A DNA stretch of 64,000 nt from Bin87 sp965116785. GTDB lineage: Bacteria > Chloroflexota > Dehalococcoidia > Lucifugimonadales > UBA3495. Location of the stretch: positions 1,426,001-1,490,000 of the forward strand of contig OZ220731.1 of the NCBI GenBank assembly GCA_965116785.1, read 5' to 3'. The notes beneath the pieces were generated by a model. It saw only the letters and a list, made by a program, of their open reading frames with translations. It did not search any database and was not told the origin of the DNA. Position numbers and translations under genes: made by a program. Shown in pieces: positions 26,613-34,060 of the stretch. Position 1 is the first letter of the stretch; each line of letters starts with the position of its first letter.

Positions 26613-27835
26613 CAGTCATCGTCTCCGGTGAGTGCAACTTCGGACTCGGATTCGGCTTCGTACTTGCCTGGGCTGTGATAACCGTGGCTGCGTTCCGAGT
26701 CGGCGTCGTGGGCTTTTTGGACTTCGATAAGCTGGACCATCCACTTCTGGTATCCATCCTTATCGCGGGTCCAGTGTTCCCACTGGCTGTTGTTGTCGTT
26801 GAACTCGGCCTCGTTGACCATGGTGATGCATTCGGGGACCGGGCAAACCGCCTCGCAGACGGCGCAGCCGCAGCAGGCTTCCATGTTTGCGTCGTAGAGA
26901 CCGTCAGGGGTCACGTCGAAGCAGGTGTCAGGGCACTGGAGCCAGCACAGGGTGCACTTGATGCAGGTCTCGAAGTTGATGACCGGCCGCATTGAACGGG
27001 TGCTGAATTTCTTGAACACAGCGTTGCGAGTGGGCTGGTAGTCGGTGTCTCCGGCCGCGTTGGAACGGATCGGGTCGTAACCATCGGCCAGGGCGCCGCC
27101 GCGGAAGCCGGTGGCCTCTTCGATGCCCCTGATGACGAGGCCATCTTCCATGGAGCGCCAGCCGAGCAGTTCGAAGGTGAAGGGAGTGTCATCGTTGCCC
27201 TCGCCGGGTTCGACCGGGCGTTGGGCGGTGCGGTCGTAGGAGTTGCGGGCGGAGGTGATTTTGAGGCCGCCCCATCCCTGGTCATCGAGAGCCGCGACCA
27301 TGGAGTCCAAGCTAACCAACTCGGGACAGACTTTCGCCAGAGCGCCGAGGATCCGAACGTCGGTGTGATCGTCCTTGTACACCCAGAGGCCGGAGAAACT
27401 GGTAGTAGCGGGAACAATTGCCAGGTTGTAAGGGGTGTCCTTCTGGTGGATGTCCTCGATGAGGGCATCCGCTTCCTGGCGTGAAGTTACGATAATGGTT
27501 CCGCCGGGCTTGGTGAGGGCATTGATCGGCTGCAAGCCGTACCAGGCCCAGGACTCGATACCCTTGCACATGGTGTCGTCAACGTTAATGGTGACGTCCA
27601 CCTCGCCCGCCTCGTAGACGGCCAGGTTTTCCTCGAGTTCCTCTGGACTGTCGGACACGATGGCGAACTGCTTGGCAGGGATGCCGTTCCGTTCTGGGGA
27701 GTCGCCGTAGCGGCCAAAAGCCGTGCCTATTTTGCCTTCTTTACGGGCGGCAAAAACGATGGTGCGGACGATGTTCCGGGCCAGGGTTTTTTGAAAAATC
27801 CCCCGGTACACCACCTCCACTGCCACTGTGCTCAT
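26612..27835 (-). CDS. 2-oxoacid:ferredoxin oxidoreductase, fused gamma-delta subunit
   Basis: A 407-residue fusion. Residues 1-185 are the gamma (catalytic-accessory) domain (VEVVYRGIFQKTLARNIVRT...). Residues about 280-345 form a delta-type ferredoxin domain with two 4Fe-4S motifs: CIKCTLCWLQCPDTC and CCGCAVCEAVC. A long acidic tail follows. Gamma and delta are usually separate genes (porC, porD). It is the first gene of a gamma/delta-alpha-beta operon. Start at 27835 has GAGGAGG 10 nt upstream. Confidence 0.92.
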   Translation of the reverse strand: MSTVAVEVVYRGIFQKTLARNIVRTIVFAARKEGKIGTAFGRYGDSPERNGIPAKQFAIVSDSPEELEENLAVYEAGEVDVTINVDDTMCKGIESWAWYGLQPINALTKPGGTIIVTSRQEADALIEDIHQKDTPYNLAIVPATTSFSGLWVYKDDHTDVRILGALAKVCPELVSLDSMVAALDDQGWGGLKITSARNSYDRTAQRPVEPGEGNDDTPFTFELLGWRSMEDGLVIRGIEEATGFRGGALADGYDPIRSNAAGDTDYQPTRNAVFKKFSTRSMRPVINFETCIKCTLCWLQCPDTCFDVTPDGLYDANMEACCGCAVCEAVCPVPECITMVNEAEFNDNNSQWEHWTRDKDGYQKWMVQLIEVQKAHDADSERSHGYHSPGKYEAESESEVALTGDDD

Positions 27836-27867
27836 GTTGGGGAGGCCTCCTCGGTGAGTGATGCGGC

Positions 27868-27876
27868 ATTATAGCA
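27868..27876 (-). promoter_or_regulatory. extended -10 promoter of the oxidoreductase operon
   Basis: The minus strand reads TGCTATAAT, an extended -10 with consensus hexamer, 32 nt upstream of the first ATG. Confidence 0.6.
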
Positions 27877-27964
27877 TGAGCAGTCTCGGAATCGCGCTGT
27901 GATAAACTTCCCCAACGATAAATCGACGCCTCGTTACCGCTTGCGAATGCACGGACACCCCCTT

Positions 27965-29245
27965 ATGAAATTGAACACGGTGACCATAGAAAATTACCGG
28001 GCCATAGAACGGTTCGAATTGACTTTAGACCCGCGCTTGACGGTTTTGCATGGCGACAATGGACACGGCAAGACCAGCGTTCTGAATGCGCTCGCGGTAG
28101 GGCTGGGAAGCATCCCTACATTGTTGCCTGAAGTTTCGGGCATTGGCTTTCGTAAAACCGACCGGCGCGGTTGGCGCCCGATGAGGGTGGAGCTGTCAAC
28201 TACGGAGGGGATCGAATGGGACCGGCAGGTCGGGTACGGTGAGCGACGGGGTCCCGGAATGAGAGCATTGAGGGATGAGGTTAGGAAAATCCTAGATGCT
28301 GACATGAACGGAGGTGCGGGTCACCCGTTGGATTTGCCCATAGTTGCCTTTTACGACACCGACCGGGCAGTGTTTGATGTCCCGCAGCGTCGGCGGGGAT
28401 TTGTCCGAGAATTCTCCCGTTACCAAGCGCTAGAGGGCGCATTTTCTGTTCGCACAACCTTTCGTGATTTTTTCATTTGGTTCTATTCAAAAGAAAACGA
28501 AGAGCTCAGAAGCCTCCGACGGTTCCGAGACTTCCACTATCAATTGAACGATCTCGGCGCAGTTCGGCGTGCGATCGAACGCATGATGCCCAACGTACAA
28601 CAGCCTCGCATAGAGACAAGTCCACTGCGCTTCGTCGTTACGTTCGTCCCGGAACAGGGTGACCCTGAAGATCTCGAGATCAATCAGCTGAGTGGCGGCT
28701 ATCGTATCGTACTGGCTCTGGTGGCTGATTTGGCTCGGCGCATGGCGCTAGGGAATCCCCATTTAGAAGATCCATTAGAATCAGAAGCGATCGTTTTGAT
28801 CGACGAAGTGGACTTGCACCTGCATCCATCCTGGCAGCAGCGCGTCCTGCCAGATCTGATGCAGACGTTCCCAAATACGCAGTTCATCGTCTCCACGCAC
28901 AGTCCCCAGGTGCTGACCACCGTGAAACCGGAGCATGTCGTGGAGCTTCACCGTGAGGGGAGCAACATCGTTGCTTGCAGCGCCAGCGCGCCTACCTACG
29001 GTGCACAAGCCGGTGACGTACTATCGGCTGTGATGAAAGTGGACGAGCGCCCGATCGGCAACGAATTCGTAACCGTTTTGGAAAAGTATATGCGCCTTGT
29101 CGACGACGACTTGGGTGAGTCCGAGGAAGGAAAATCGCTCAGGAAAGAGCTGGAGAATCTCTCACCCCGTGACCCAGCTTTGGACCGAGCCGACATCGAA
29201 ATGTGGCGGCGCTGGTTTTTGCAAAACGTGGAGGAATCCCATTGA
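27965..29245 (+). CDS. ptuA: AAA/ABC-type ATPase, PtuA-like (candidate Septu defence)
   Basis: A 426-residue SMC/RecF-like ATPase. KLNTVTIENYRAIERFEL is the typical first strand; Walker A is GDNGHGKTS near residue 30-38, the ABC signature is LSGGYR, Walker B is VLIDEVDLHLHPSW and the switch is STHSPQ. This arrangement is that of the AAA_21/OLD-like ATPases used as PtuA in Septu and in retron effectors. The TOPRIM nuclease of OLD proteins is absent. The following HNH gene overlaps the stop by four bases. ATG at 27965 is preferred; upstream in-frame starts lack a ribosome site. GC looks lower than in neighbours, hinting at transfer. Confidence 0.8.
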   Translation: MKLNTVTIENYRAIERFELTLDPRLTVLHGDNGHGKTSVLNALAVGLGSIPTLLPEVSGIGFRKTDRRGWRPMRVELSTTEGIEWDRQVGYGERRGPGMRALRDEVRKILDADMNGGAGHPLDLPIVAFYDTDRAVFDVPQRRRGFVREFSRYQALEGAFSVRTTFRDFFIWFYSKENEELRSLRRFRDFHYQLNDLGAVRRAIERMMPNVQQPRIETSPLRFVVTFVPEQGDPEDLEINQLSGGYRIVLALVADLARRMALGNPHLEDPLESEAIVLIDEVDLHLHPSWQQRVLPDLMQTFPNTQFIVSTHSPQVLTTVKPEHVVELHREGSNIVACSASAPTYGAQAGDVLSAVMKVDERPIGNEFVTVLEKYMRLVDDDLGESEEGKSLRKELENLSPRDPALDRADIEMWRRWFLQNVEESH

Positions 29246-30015
29246 AGCGCATCCACGCTTTAGACCACCCTACACCCGGTCTCGTGGGCTACCGTGCCCA
29301 CTCGAGTGTGGTGAACTGGGACAACTTCCGCGATCACAATGGCGGCCAATCTTATCGAGAACTCCGCGACGCTCTGGTACGTTGCCAGCACGGGCTCTGT
29401 GGCTACTGTGAAATCGATCTCATGGAGAATGACTGCCAGATTGAGCACGTCATTCCCCAGAGTTCCGACTCGGGGCAAACTTTGAGCCACCGGAATATGA
29501 TTGCCTGCTGTCGGGGAGGTACGGCCCTAAATCAGTTTGGCCCCCCGGTATTGGAACAGCACCGCGACGAGGAAAGATCGCTGCCACCTGGTAATGTCAG
29601 CTGCGGTCAGGCGAAGGACGACCGGAGAGGCACCTTGGATCCCAGAACGCTACCAGCGCAACCGTCCCTGTTTCGTGTGCGTTCCAATGGCGAAATTGAT
29701 GCCAACGACCCCGCCTGCGTAGCGGCTGGTGTTCCCGTGGATACGGTCAGAGCGACCATCAAAATGTTGGGGCTGAACGTTAGACGTTTGAGGCAAGCTC
29801 GCGAAAAGCATTGGCGCTTCTTGGCGGATGCGATAGGAGAGAATTTGAGAGCACCGGGGAATGTCCCTCCTGAGAGGAAGTTACGACGCATGGCCCGCCA
29901 GAGGCTTTTGCCAAATGGCAATGACTCCCTGCCCCGATTCTTCACCACTGAACGCTCGGTTTTCTCGCCGAACGGCGAGATTATCCTGGCCGAACCACCA
30001 CAGGCGTGGATTTAA
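29242..30015 (+). CDS. ptuB: HNH endonuclease, PtuB-like (candidate Septu defence)
   Basis: A 257-residue HNH nuclease resembling the TIGR02646/PtuB type. The nuclease core is GYCEIDLMENDCQIEHVIPQ (the E-H-x-x-P pair) followed by SHRNMIACC with the Asn, and a distal SCGQAKDD that completes a Cys-type zinc site. Next to an ATPase this matches the two-gene Septu antiphage layout (ATPase plus HNH). The start is a TTG at 29242 overlapping the ATPase stop (TTGA), with GGAGG 7 nt before it; no ATG serves. Other members were assigned to retron effectors, but no reverse transcriptase or msr/msd is seen nearby. Confidence 0.78.
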   Translation: MKRIHALDHPTPGLVGYRAHSSVVNWDNFRDHNGGQSYRELRDALVRCQHGLCGYCEIDLMENDCQIEHVIPQSSDSGQTLSHRNMIACCRGGTALNQFGPPVLEQHRDEERSLPPGNVSCGQAKDDRRGTLDPRTLPAQPSLFRVRSNGEIDANDPACVAAGVPVDTVRATIKMLGLNVRRLRQAREKHWRFLADAIGENLRAPGNVPPERKLRRMARQRLLPNGNDSLPRFFTTERSVFSPNGEIILAEPPQAWI

Positions 30016-30053
30016 GCTGTGAAAAAGATTTTCCTGCGAGGAGGTTGCAACAA

Positions 30054-31751
30054 ATGCCCCAACGAATGAAGGCAGGGGAGGCGGTGATCGAACTGCTGCG
30101 GCAGGAAGGAGTGAGCAAGATCTTCGGGATCGTTGGCTCGTCTTTCCTGGACGTGCTGGACCCGCTCTATGACCGCGACGATATGGAATTCGTGGGCGTG
30201 CGGCACGAGCAGGGAGCCGCGTTGATGGCCGACGGTTACAGCCGGATCGCCGGCGCCCCCTCTGTGTGCCTGGTAACCAACGGGCCGGGCGTGTTGAACC
30301 TGACCTACGGCATCGGATCGGCGTACGTGGCGCACTCGCCGGTGGTGGTACTGGCGCCTTCGGCGTCGCGGGACCACCAGCACCTGGACTCCACTCAGGA
30401 ATTCGACCAGGTGTCGCTGTTCGAGCCGATCACCAAGGCCAGCTTTTCCATCAACAAGATCGAGCGATTGCCGGACGCATTGCGGCAGGCGTTCCGGATC
30501 GCGACGTCGGGAAAAATGGGACCGGTGTTGGTGGATATTCCGCGAGACCTGCTGCCGGGGGCCGAGGTCAACATCGACTCCATGGCGCCCGCCGCCTACC
30601 GCACCGGACAAGGCCATTCCCGGGGCGACCACGCGCAGGTGGAGGCCGCGGCCCAAGAGATACTGTCGGCGAAACGGCCGGTAATCGTCGCGGGCGGTGG
30701 CGTCGAATGGAGCCTGGCGGACCCGGCGGTAGCCAGGCTGTCCGAGTTGACCGGCGCGCCCATCGTCACCTCTTACGGGCGTGCCGACGCGGTGCCCAAC
30801 GACCATCCCAACTACTTGGGCCACCTGGGCCGTTTGGGCGCGCAAGAAGCCATTGACGCGGTACGGAACGCGGACGTGATAGTGGCGGCGGGCACGCGGC
30901 TCGGGCAGTCCACCACCTTCTTTGACAACCGGTTCATACCTGTCGACGCACACATCGTCCACATCGAGATTGACCCGAAAGAGATCGGCCGGATTTATCC
31001 GATCTCGGTGGGCGTAGAAGGAGACGTGGGTGCAGTGGTGGACGAGATCAACGGCATAGTGGCGGCGGCGGAGCTGCGTCCGGATCCGGAATGGACCCGT
31101 CGGGTGGCCGGGTGGAACGCGGCGCGGGCGGCGCGACTGCAGGCGGAAGAGACGCTGACCGGCGAATATATAAAGCCGCAGCGGGTTTACGCCGAGTTGC
31201 GCAAGGTGATGCCGCGGGACGCCATTGTCGCGCTGGACGCGGGGTTGGCGCCGAACTTCGGGCAGGACCGGCTGAACTACTACCAGCCACGCAGCCTCAT
31301 CATGGCGCTGGACCTGGGGGGTCTGGGGTTCAGCTTCCCGGCGTCCATCGGCGCGAACTTCGCGGCGCCGGATCGGCCGGTGGTGAACTTCAACGGCGAC
31401 GGCGGGTTCCTTTTCAATGCCCAGGAGTTCGAGACCGCAGTGCGCTATGGATTGAAAAACATCTCGGTGGTGATGAACAACGACTGCTGGGGGTCGGAGA
31501 AGGCCTACCAGAAGTATGCGTTCAACGAGCGGTACGTGGGAGCGGACACCGTAAACCCGCGATTCGACAAGTACGCGGAGCTGTTCGGCGGCGCCGGGTT
31601 TTATGTCGACCGGCCCGAGGACATCGCCGACGCGTTCGCGCAGGCGTTGGCAGTGGACGGCCCCAGCATCATTGAGATACCCACTGATCCGGACGAGATG
31701 CCGCGGCCGGCGCGGCTGGCCGAGGTGCAGGCTCCCGCATCCGGCGGATAA
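30054..31751 (+). CDS. ThDP-dependent enzyme, Xsc/acetolactate synthase-like
   Basis: A 565-residue ThDP enzyme. N-terminal FGIVGSSFLDVLDPLYDRDD and VRHEQGAALMADGYSR (catalytic Glu) resemble sulfoacetaldehyde acetyltransferase (Xsc), as does MNNDCWGSEKAYQKYAFNER in the C-terminal domain, where Xsc reads W-G-x-E-K. GDG at the FNGDGGFLFNAQEF segment binds the cofactor. Xsc would convert sulfoacetaldehyde and phosphate to acetyl phosphate and sulfite, but no pta or taurine gene is adjacent, so a related reaction is possible. Start at 30054 with GAGGAGG 9 nt upstream. Confidence 0.75.
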   Translation: MPQRMKAGEAVIELLRQEGVSKIFGIVGSSFLDVLDPLYDRDDMEFVGVRHEQGAALMADGYSRIAGAPSVCLVTNGPGVLNLTYGIGSAYVAHSPVVVLAPSASRDHQHLDSTQEFDQVSLFEPITKASFSINKIERLPDALRQAFRIATSGKMGPVLVDIPRDLLPGAEVNIDSMAPAAYRTGQGHSRGDHAQVEAAAQEILSAKRPVIVAGGGVEWSLADPAVARLSELTGAPIVTSYGRADAVPNDHPNYLGHLGRLGAQEAIDAVRNADVIVAAGTRLGQSTTFFDNRFIPVDAHIVHIEIDPKEIGRIYPISVGVEGDVGAVVDEINGIVAAAELRPDPEWTRRVAGWNAARAARLQAEETLTGEYIKPQRVYAELRKVMPRDAIVALDAGLAPNFGQDRLNYYQPRSLIMALDLGGLGFSFPASIGANFAAPDRPVVNFNGDGGFLFNAQEFETAVRYGLKNISVVMNNDCWGSEKAYQKYAFNERYVGADTVNPRFDKYAELFGGAGFYVDRPEDIADAFAQALAVDGPSIIEIPTDPDEMPRPARLAEVQAPASGG

Positions 31752-31756
31752 TTGCG

Positions 31757-32095
31757 ATGGCTACCAACGAAATCATCAAGCCTACTGACGTCGACATCAG
31801 CGGCGCCTCGATCATCATCAACTGGGATGACGGGCACCGGGGGATCTACCCGCACCGGATGCTGCGCCTGCGCTGCCCGTGCGCGTCGTGCGTGGAGGAG
31901 ATGACGGGCCGGGCGCTGCTTGATCCCGACGCGGTGCCCTCCGACGTGCGGGCGCTGGACCAGATGGCGGTGGGACAGTACGCGCTGCAGTTCCTGTGGA
32001 GCGACGCGCACTATACCGGTATCTACACGTACCGGGTTCTGCGCGCGGCCTGCACGTGCATCCCATGCAACGAGGCCAGGGCGAGGCAACCCTAA
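31757..32095 (+). CDS. DUF971 protein (gamma-butyrobetaine hydroxylase-like N-domain)
   Basis: A 112-residue protein consisting only of the DUF971 domain: INWDDGHRGIYPHRMLRLRC, then C..C at RCPCASC and a second Cys pair (CTCIPC) that together can hold a metal. In eukaryotic enzymes this domain precedes a hydroxylase; in bacteria it often sits near Fe-S carrier genes. It is 5 bp from the ThDP gene and on the same strand, so the two are probably co-transcribed. Role unknown. Confidence 0.85.
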   Translation: MATNEIIKPTDVDISGASIIINWDDGHRGIYPHRMLRLRCPCASCVEEMTGRALLDPDAVPSDVRALDQMAVGQYALQFLWSDAHYTGIYTYRVLRAACTCIPCNEARARQP

Positions 32096-32349
32096 ACCGC
32101 GGGTTGACCGGCGTCAGGTAGCTGGGTTTCCCCTTCCACCGCGGAGCGACTGCCGCGAAAGGTCTGTCCGGGACGGTTCCGCAGCTTGGGCGACGTGAAG
32201 GTGTCGGACTTGAACGAGAAGTTCGATATCTGGCGCACGGCGGGTTTGCCACACGCCTTGCACTCGATGGGATCATCGGCGCGGGAAACGGGCCGAATGG
32301 ACTCGAACTCATTGCCGCACTCGGGGCACCGGTACTCGTAGATTGGCAT
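32092..32349 (-). CDS. FmdB family zinc-ribbon protein
   Basis: An 85-residue FmdB-type regulator with MPIYEYRCPECGNEFE and CKACG forming the zinc ribbon (C-x2-C twice), then an Arg/Ser-rich tail. GGAGG lies 5 nt before the ATG at 32349. FmdB-like proteins are often called regulators, but direct evidence for a DNA site is thin. It is divergent from the FAD oxidase gene and has a clear TATAAT at 32368-32373. Confidence 0.88.
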   Translation of the reverse strand: MPIYEYRCPECGNEFESIRPVSRADDPIECKACGKPAVRQISNFSFKSDTFTSPKLRNRPGQTFRGSRSAVEGETQLPDAGQPAV

Positions 32350-32367
32350 AGACACCTCCGAATGGGA

Positions 32368-32373
32368 ATTATA
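32368..32373 (-). promoter_or_regulatory. -10 of the FmdB gene
   Basis: The minus strand reads TATAAT, 18 nt before the ATG at 32349. The -35 is weak (TGTCGT at a 17-18 nt distance). Confidence 0.5.
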
Positions 32374-32413
32374 TCCTAACGCAATCTTAACGACAGACAT
32401 TGAGGACGGCAGC

Positions 32414-33544
32414 ATGAGCGACCTGGCAGCAGACGTAGTCATCATCGGCGGGGGAGCGGCGGGCTGCGCCGCTGCCTACTATCTGGCCTCCAACGGGGTG
32501 AAAGCCACCGTTATCGAGCGTGAGGGAGTAGCGAGCCATGCGTCGGGGTACAACGCGGGTGGGTTGAATCCCCTGGAAGGACACGGTTGGCCAGAACCCC
32601 TGGGGCCCATGGCGCTCCAAAGCTTCACGCTGCACAAAGAGCTTTGGGACGCACTGCCGGCGGAGACAGGCATCGAGTACAACGGCCGGATCATGTCGAT
32701 CCTGAAGGTCGCCCTGGACCCCGAGGAACTCGATGATCTGCGGGCCACTTTGGAAACCTTCAACAACGCACCGGAACCGGGATTCTCCGCCGAGTGGCTG
32801 GAGCGTGAAGATGTTCTGGCCCTGGAACCGCGCATTACCCCCGAGGTCATCGGCGGGATCCGGGCGGTGGGCAACGGAGCGTTGGACGGGCTGGAGTTTA
32901 CCCAGGCGCTGGCTGCCGGGGCGGAGAAAATGGGCGCGACGGTGGTCACGGGCAGCGTGGTGGGGTTCCGCCTGGGGAATGGGAAGGTAGAGTCGGTAGT
33001 GACCAACGACGGCGAGATCGCGTGCGGGGCGGTGTTGATCGCGGCTGGCCCGTGGTGCCGCACTGCCGAACAGTGGCTGGACATCGCGATTCCGGTGGAT
33101 CCGCTCAAGGGGCAGATCATCCGGCTTCGACCGGACGGACCGGGACTGGACCACGAGCTCATCGGCGGCGGAAGTTCCATGTACGCGAAGCCGGACGGGC
33201 TGATCTGGTGCGGCGCTACGGAAGAGGAAGTGGGTTTCGACCTGTCACTGACCGACGAGGCGCGTGACGACATCATGCGCCGGGCGACACGATTGATGCC
33301 GGCGTTGACCCGCGCTGAGCAGGTGTTGCACACCGCGTGTCTGCGGCCGGTCACCCCGGACTGGCTGCCCATCGTGGGACAGGCGCCGGGTTGGGATAAC
33401 GTGTACATCTGCACCGGCGGCCAGAAGAAAGGCATCCTGCTGGGACCGGCGATGGGCAAGGGGATTGCGGAGATCATGGCCTCGGGCAGCACCGAAATCA
33501 GCCTGAAAGGGTGCGAACCGGACCGTTTCGGCGGCCGCGCATAA
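32414..33544 (+). CDS. FAD-dependent amino-acid/glycine oxidase-like protein
   Basis: A 376-residue DAO-family flavoenzyme. The FAD motif is near residues 8-30 (IIGGGAAGCAAAYYLASNG) and the loop ERE.VASHASGYNAGGLNP binds the flavin. The C-terminal ACLRPVTPDWLPIVG and GGQKKGILLGPAMGKG complete the fold. Such enzymes oxidise glycine-, sarcosine- or proline-type amines; the substrate is not determined. It has its own AGGAC-type ribosome site. Confidence 0.88.
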   Translation: MSDLAADVVIIGGGAAGCAAAYYLASNGVKATVIEREGVASHASGYNAGGLNPLEGHGWPEPLGPMALQSFTLHKELWDALPAETGIEYNGRIMSILKVALDPEELDDLRATLETFNNAPEPGFSAEWLEREDVLALEPRITPEVIGGIRAVGNGALDGLEFTQALAAGAEKMGATVVTGSVVGFRLGNGKVESVVTNDGEIACGAVLIAAGPWCRTAEQWLDIAIPVDPLKGQIIRLRPDGPGLDHELIGGGSSMYAKPDGLIWCGATEEEVGFDLSLTDEARDDIMRRATRLMPALTRAEQVLHTACLRPVTPDWLPIVGQAPGWDNVYICTGGQKKGILLGPAMGKGIAEIMASGSTEISLKGCEPDRFGGRA

Positions 33545-33570
33545 GTCCCAGGTAGCGTTCGACCAGGCTC

Positions 33571-34056
33571 ATGAGAGGGCTCGACCACGGACGTGACAAC
33601 TGGGAAGAACGCACCGGCATTCTCAACATACCCACCAGGCTGATTCGGTGGTTTTCCGGCATCTTCACGGCGCTGTGGCTTATACTTACCGGCATAAGCA
33701 GCTACAACAGTTTCAGCACGCTGAACGGCGAAAGTTGGGACACGCAGACCATTGGCATCATCGCGGCCGGCGCACCCAACATCGGCTTTGCTCTGCCCGC
33801 CGCGTACATCCTGACGGAGGTCATCGACATGGTATTCGGATCCTGGTATCGCGAGCGGACGCGTGAGAGGGCCCGTGCAGAAGGCCTGGAGGAGGGCAGA
33901 AAAGCAGGTCTGGAAGCAGGTAAGCAGGCGGGGATGCACGAGCAGCAGGAACGCTGGATGGAGTGGCTTGATCGGCGGCGGCAGGCAGAAGACAACGGCC
34001 TGCCCTTTGACGAGCCGCCGCCCAGTCTGAACGGAGAACACCCAACTGAGGAGTAG
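33571..34056 (+). CDS. membrane protein with charged helical tail, unknown function
   Basis: A 161-residue protein. Two hydrophobic segments (LIRWFSGIFTALWLILTGIS and NIGFALPAAYILTEVIDMVF) are followed by a charged tail with a Glu-Gly/Lys-Gly repeat (GLEEGRKAGLEAGKQAG) and a Pro/acidic end. Looks membrane-anchored with a cytoplasmic coiled tail. No family recognised. It is followed 4 bp later by the CoA-transferase gene, so co-expression is likely. Confidence 0.7.
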   Translation: MRGLDHGRDNWEERTGILNIPTRLIRWFSGIFTALWLILTGISSYNSFSTLNGESWDTQTIGIIAAGAPNIGFALPAAYILTEVIDMVFGSWYRERTRERARAEGLEEGRKAGLEAGKQAGMHEQQERWMEWLDRRRQAEDNGLPFDEPPPSLNGEHPTEE

Positions 34057-34060
34057 ATCG

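Noticed and set aside
27965..30015. Retron Ec78-type system
   Set aside because: The ATPase/HNH pair also occurs in retrons, but no reverse transcriptase gene or msr/msd-like inverted repeat lies in the flanks.
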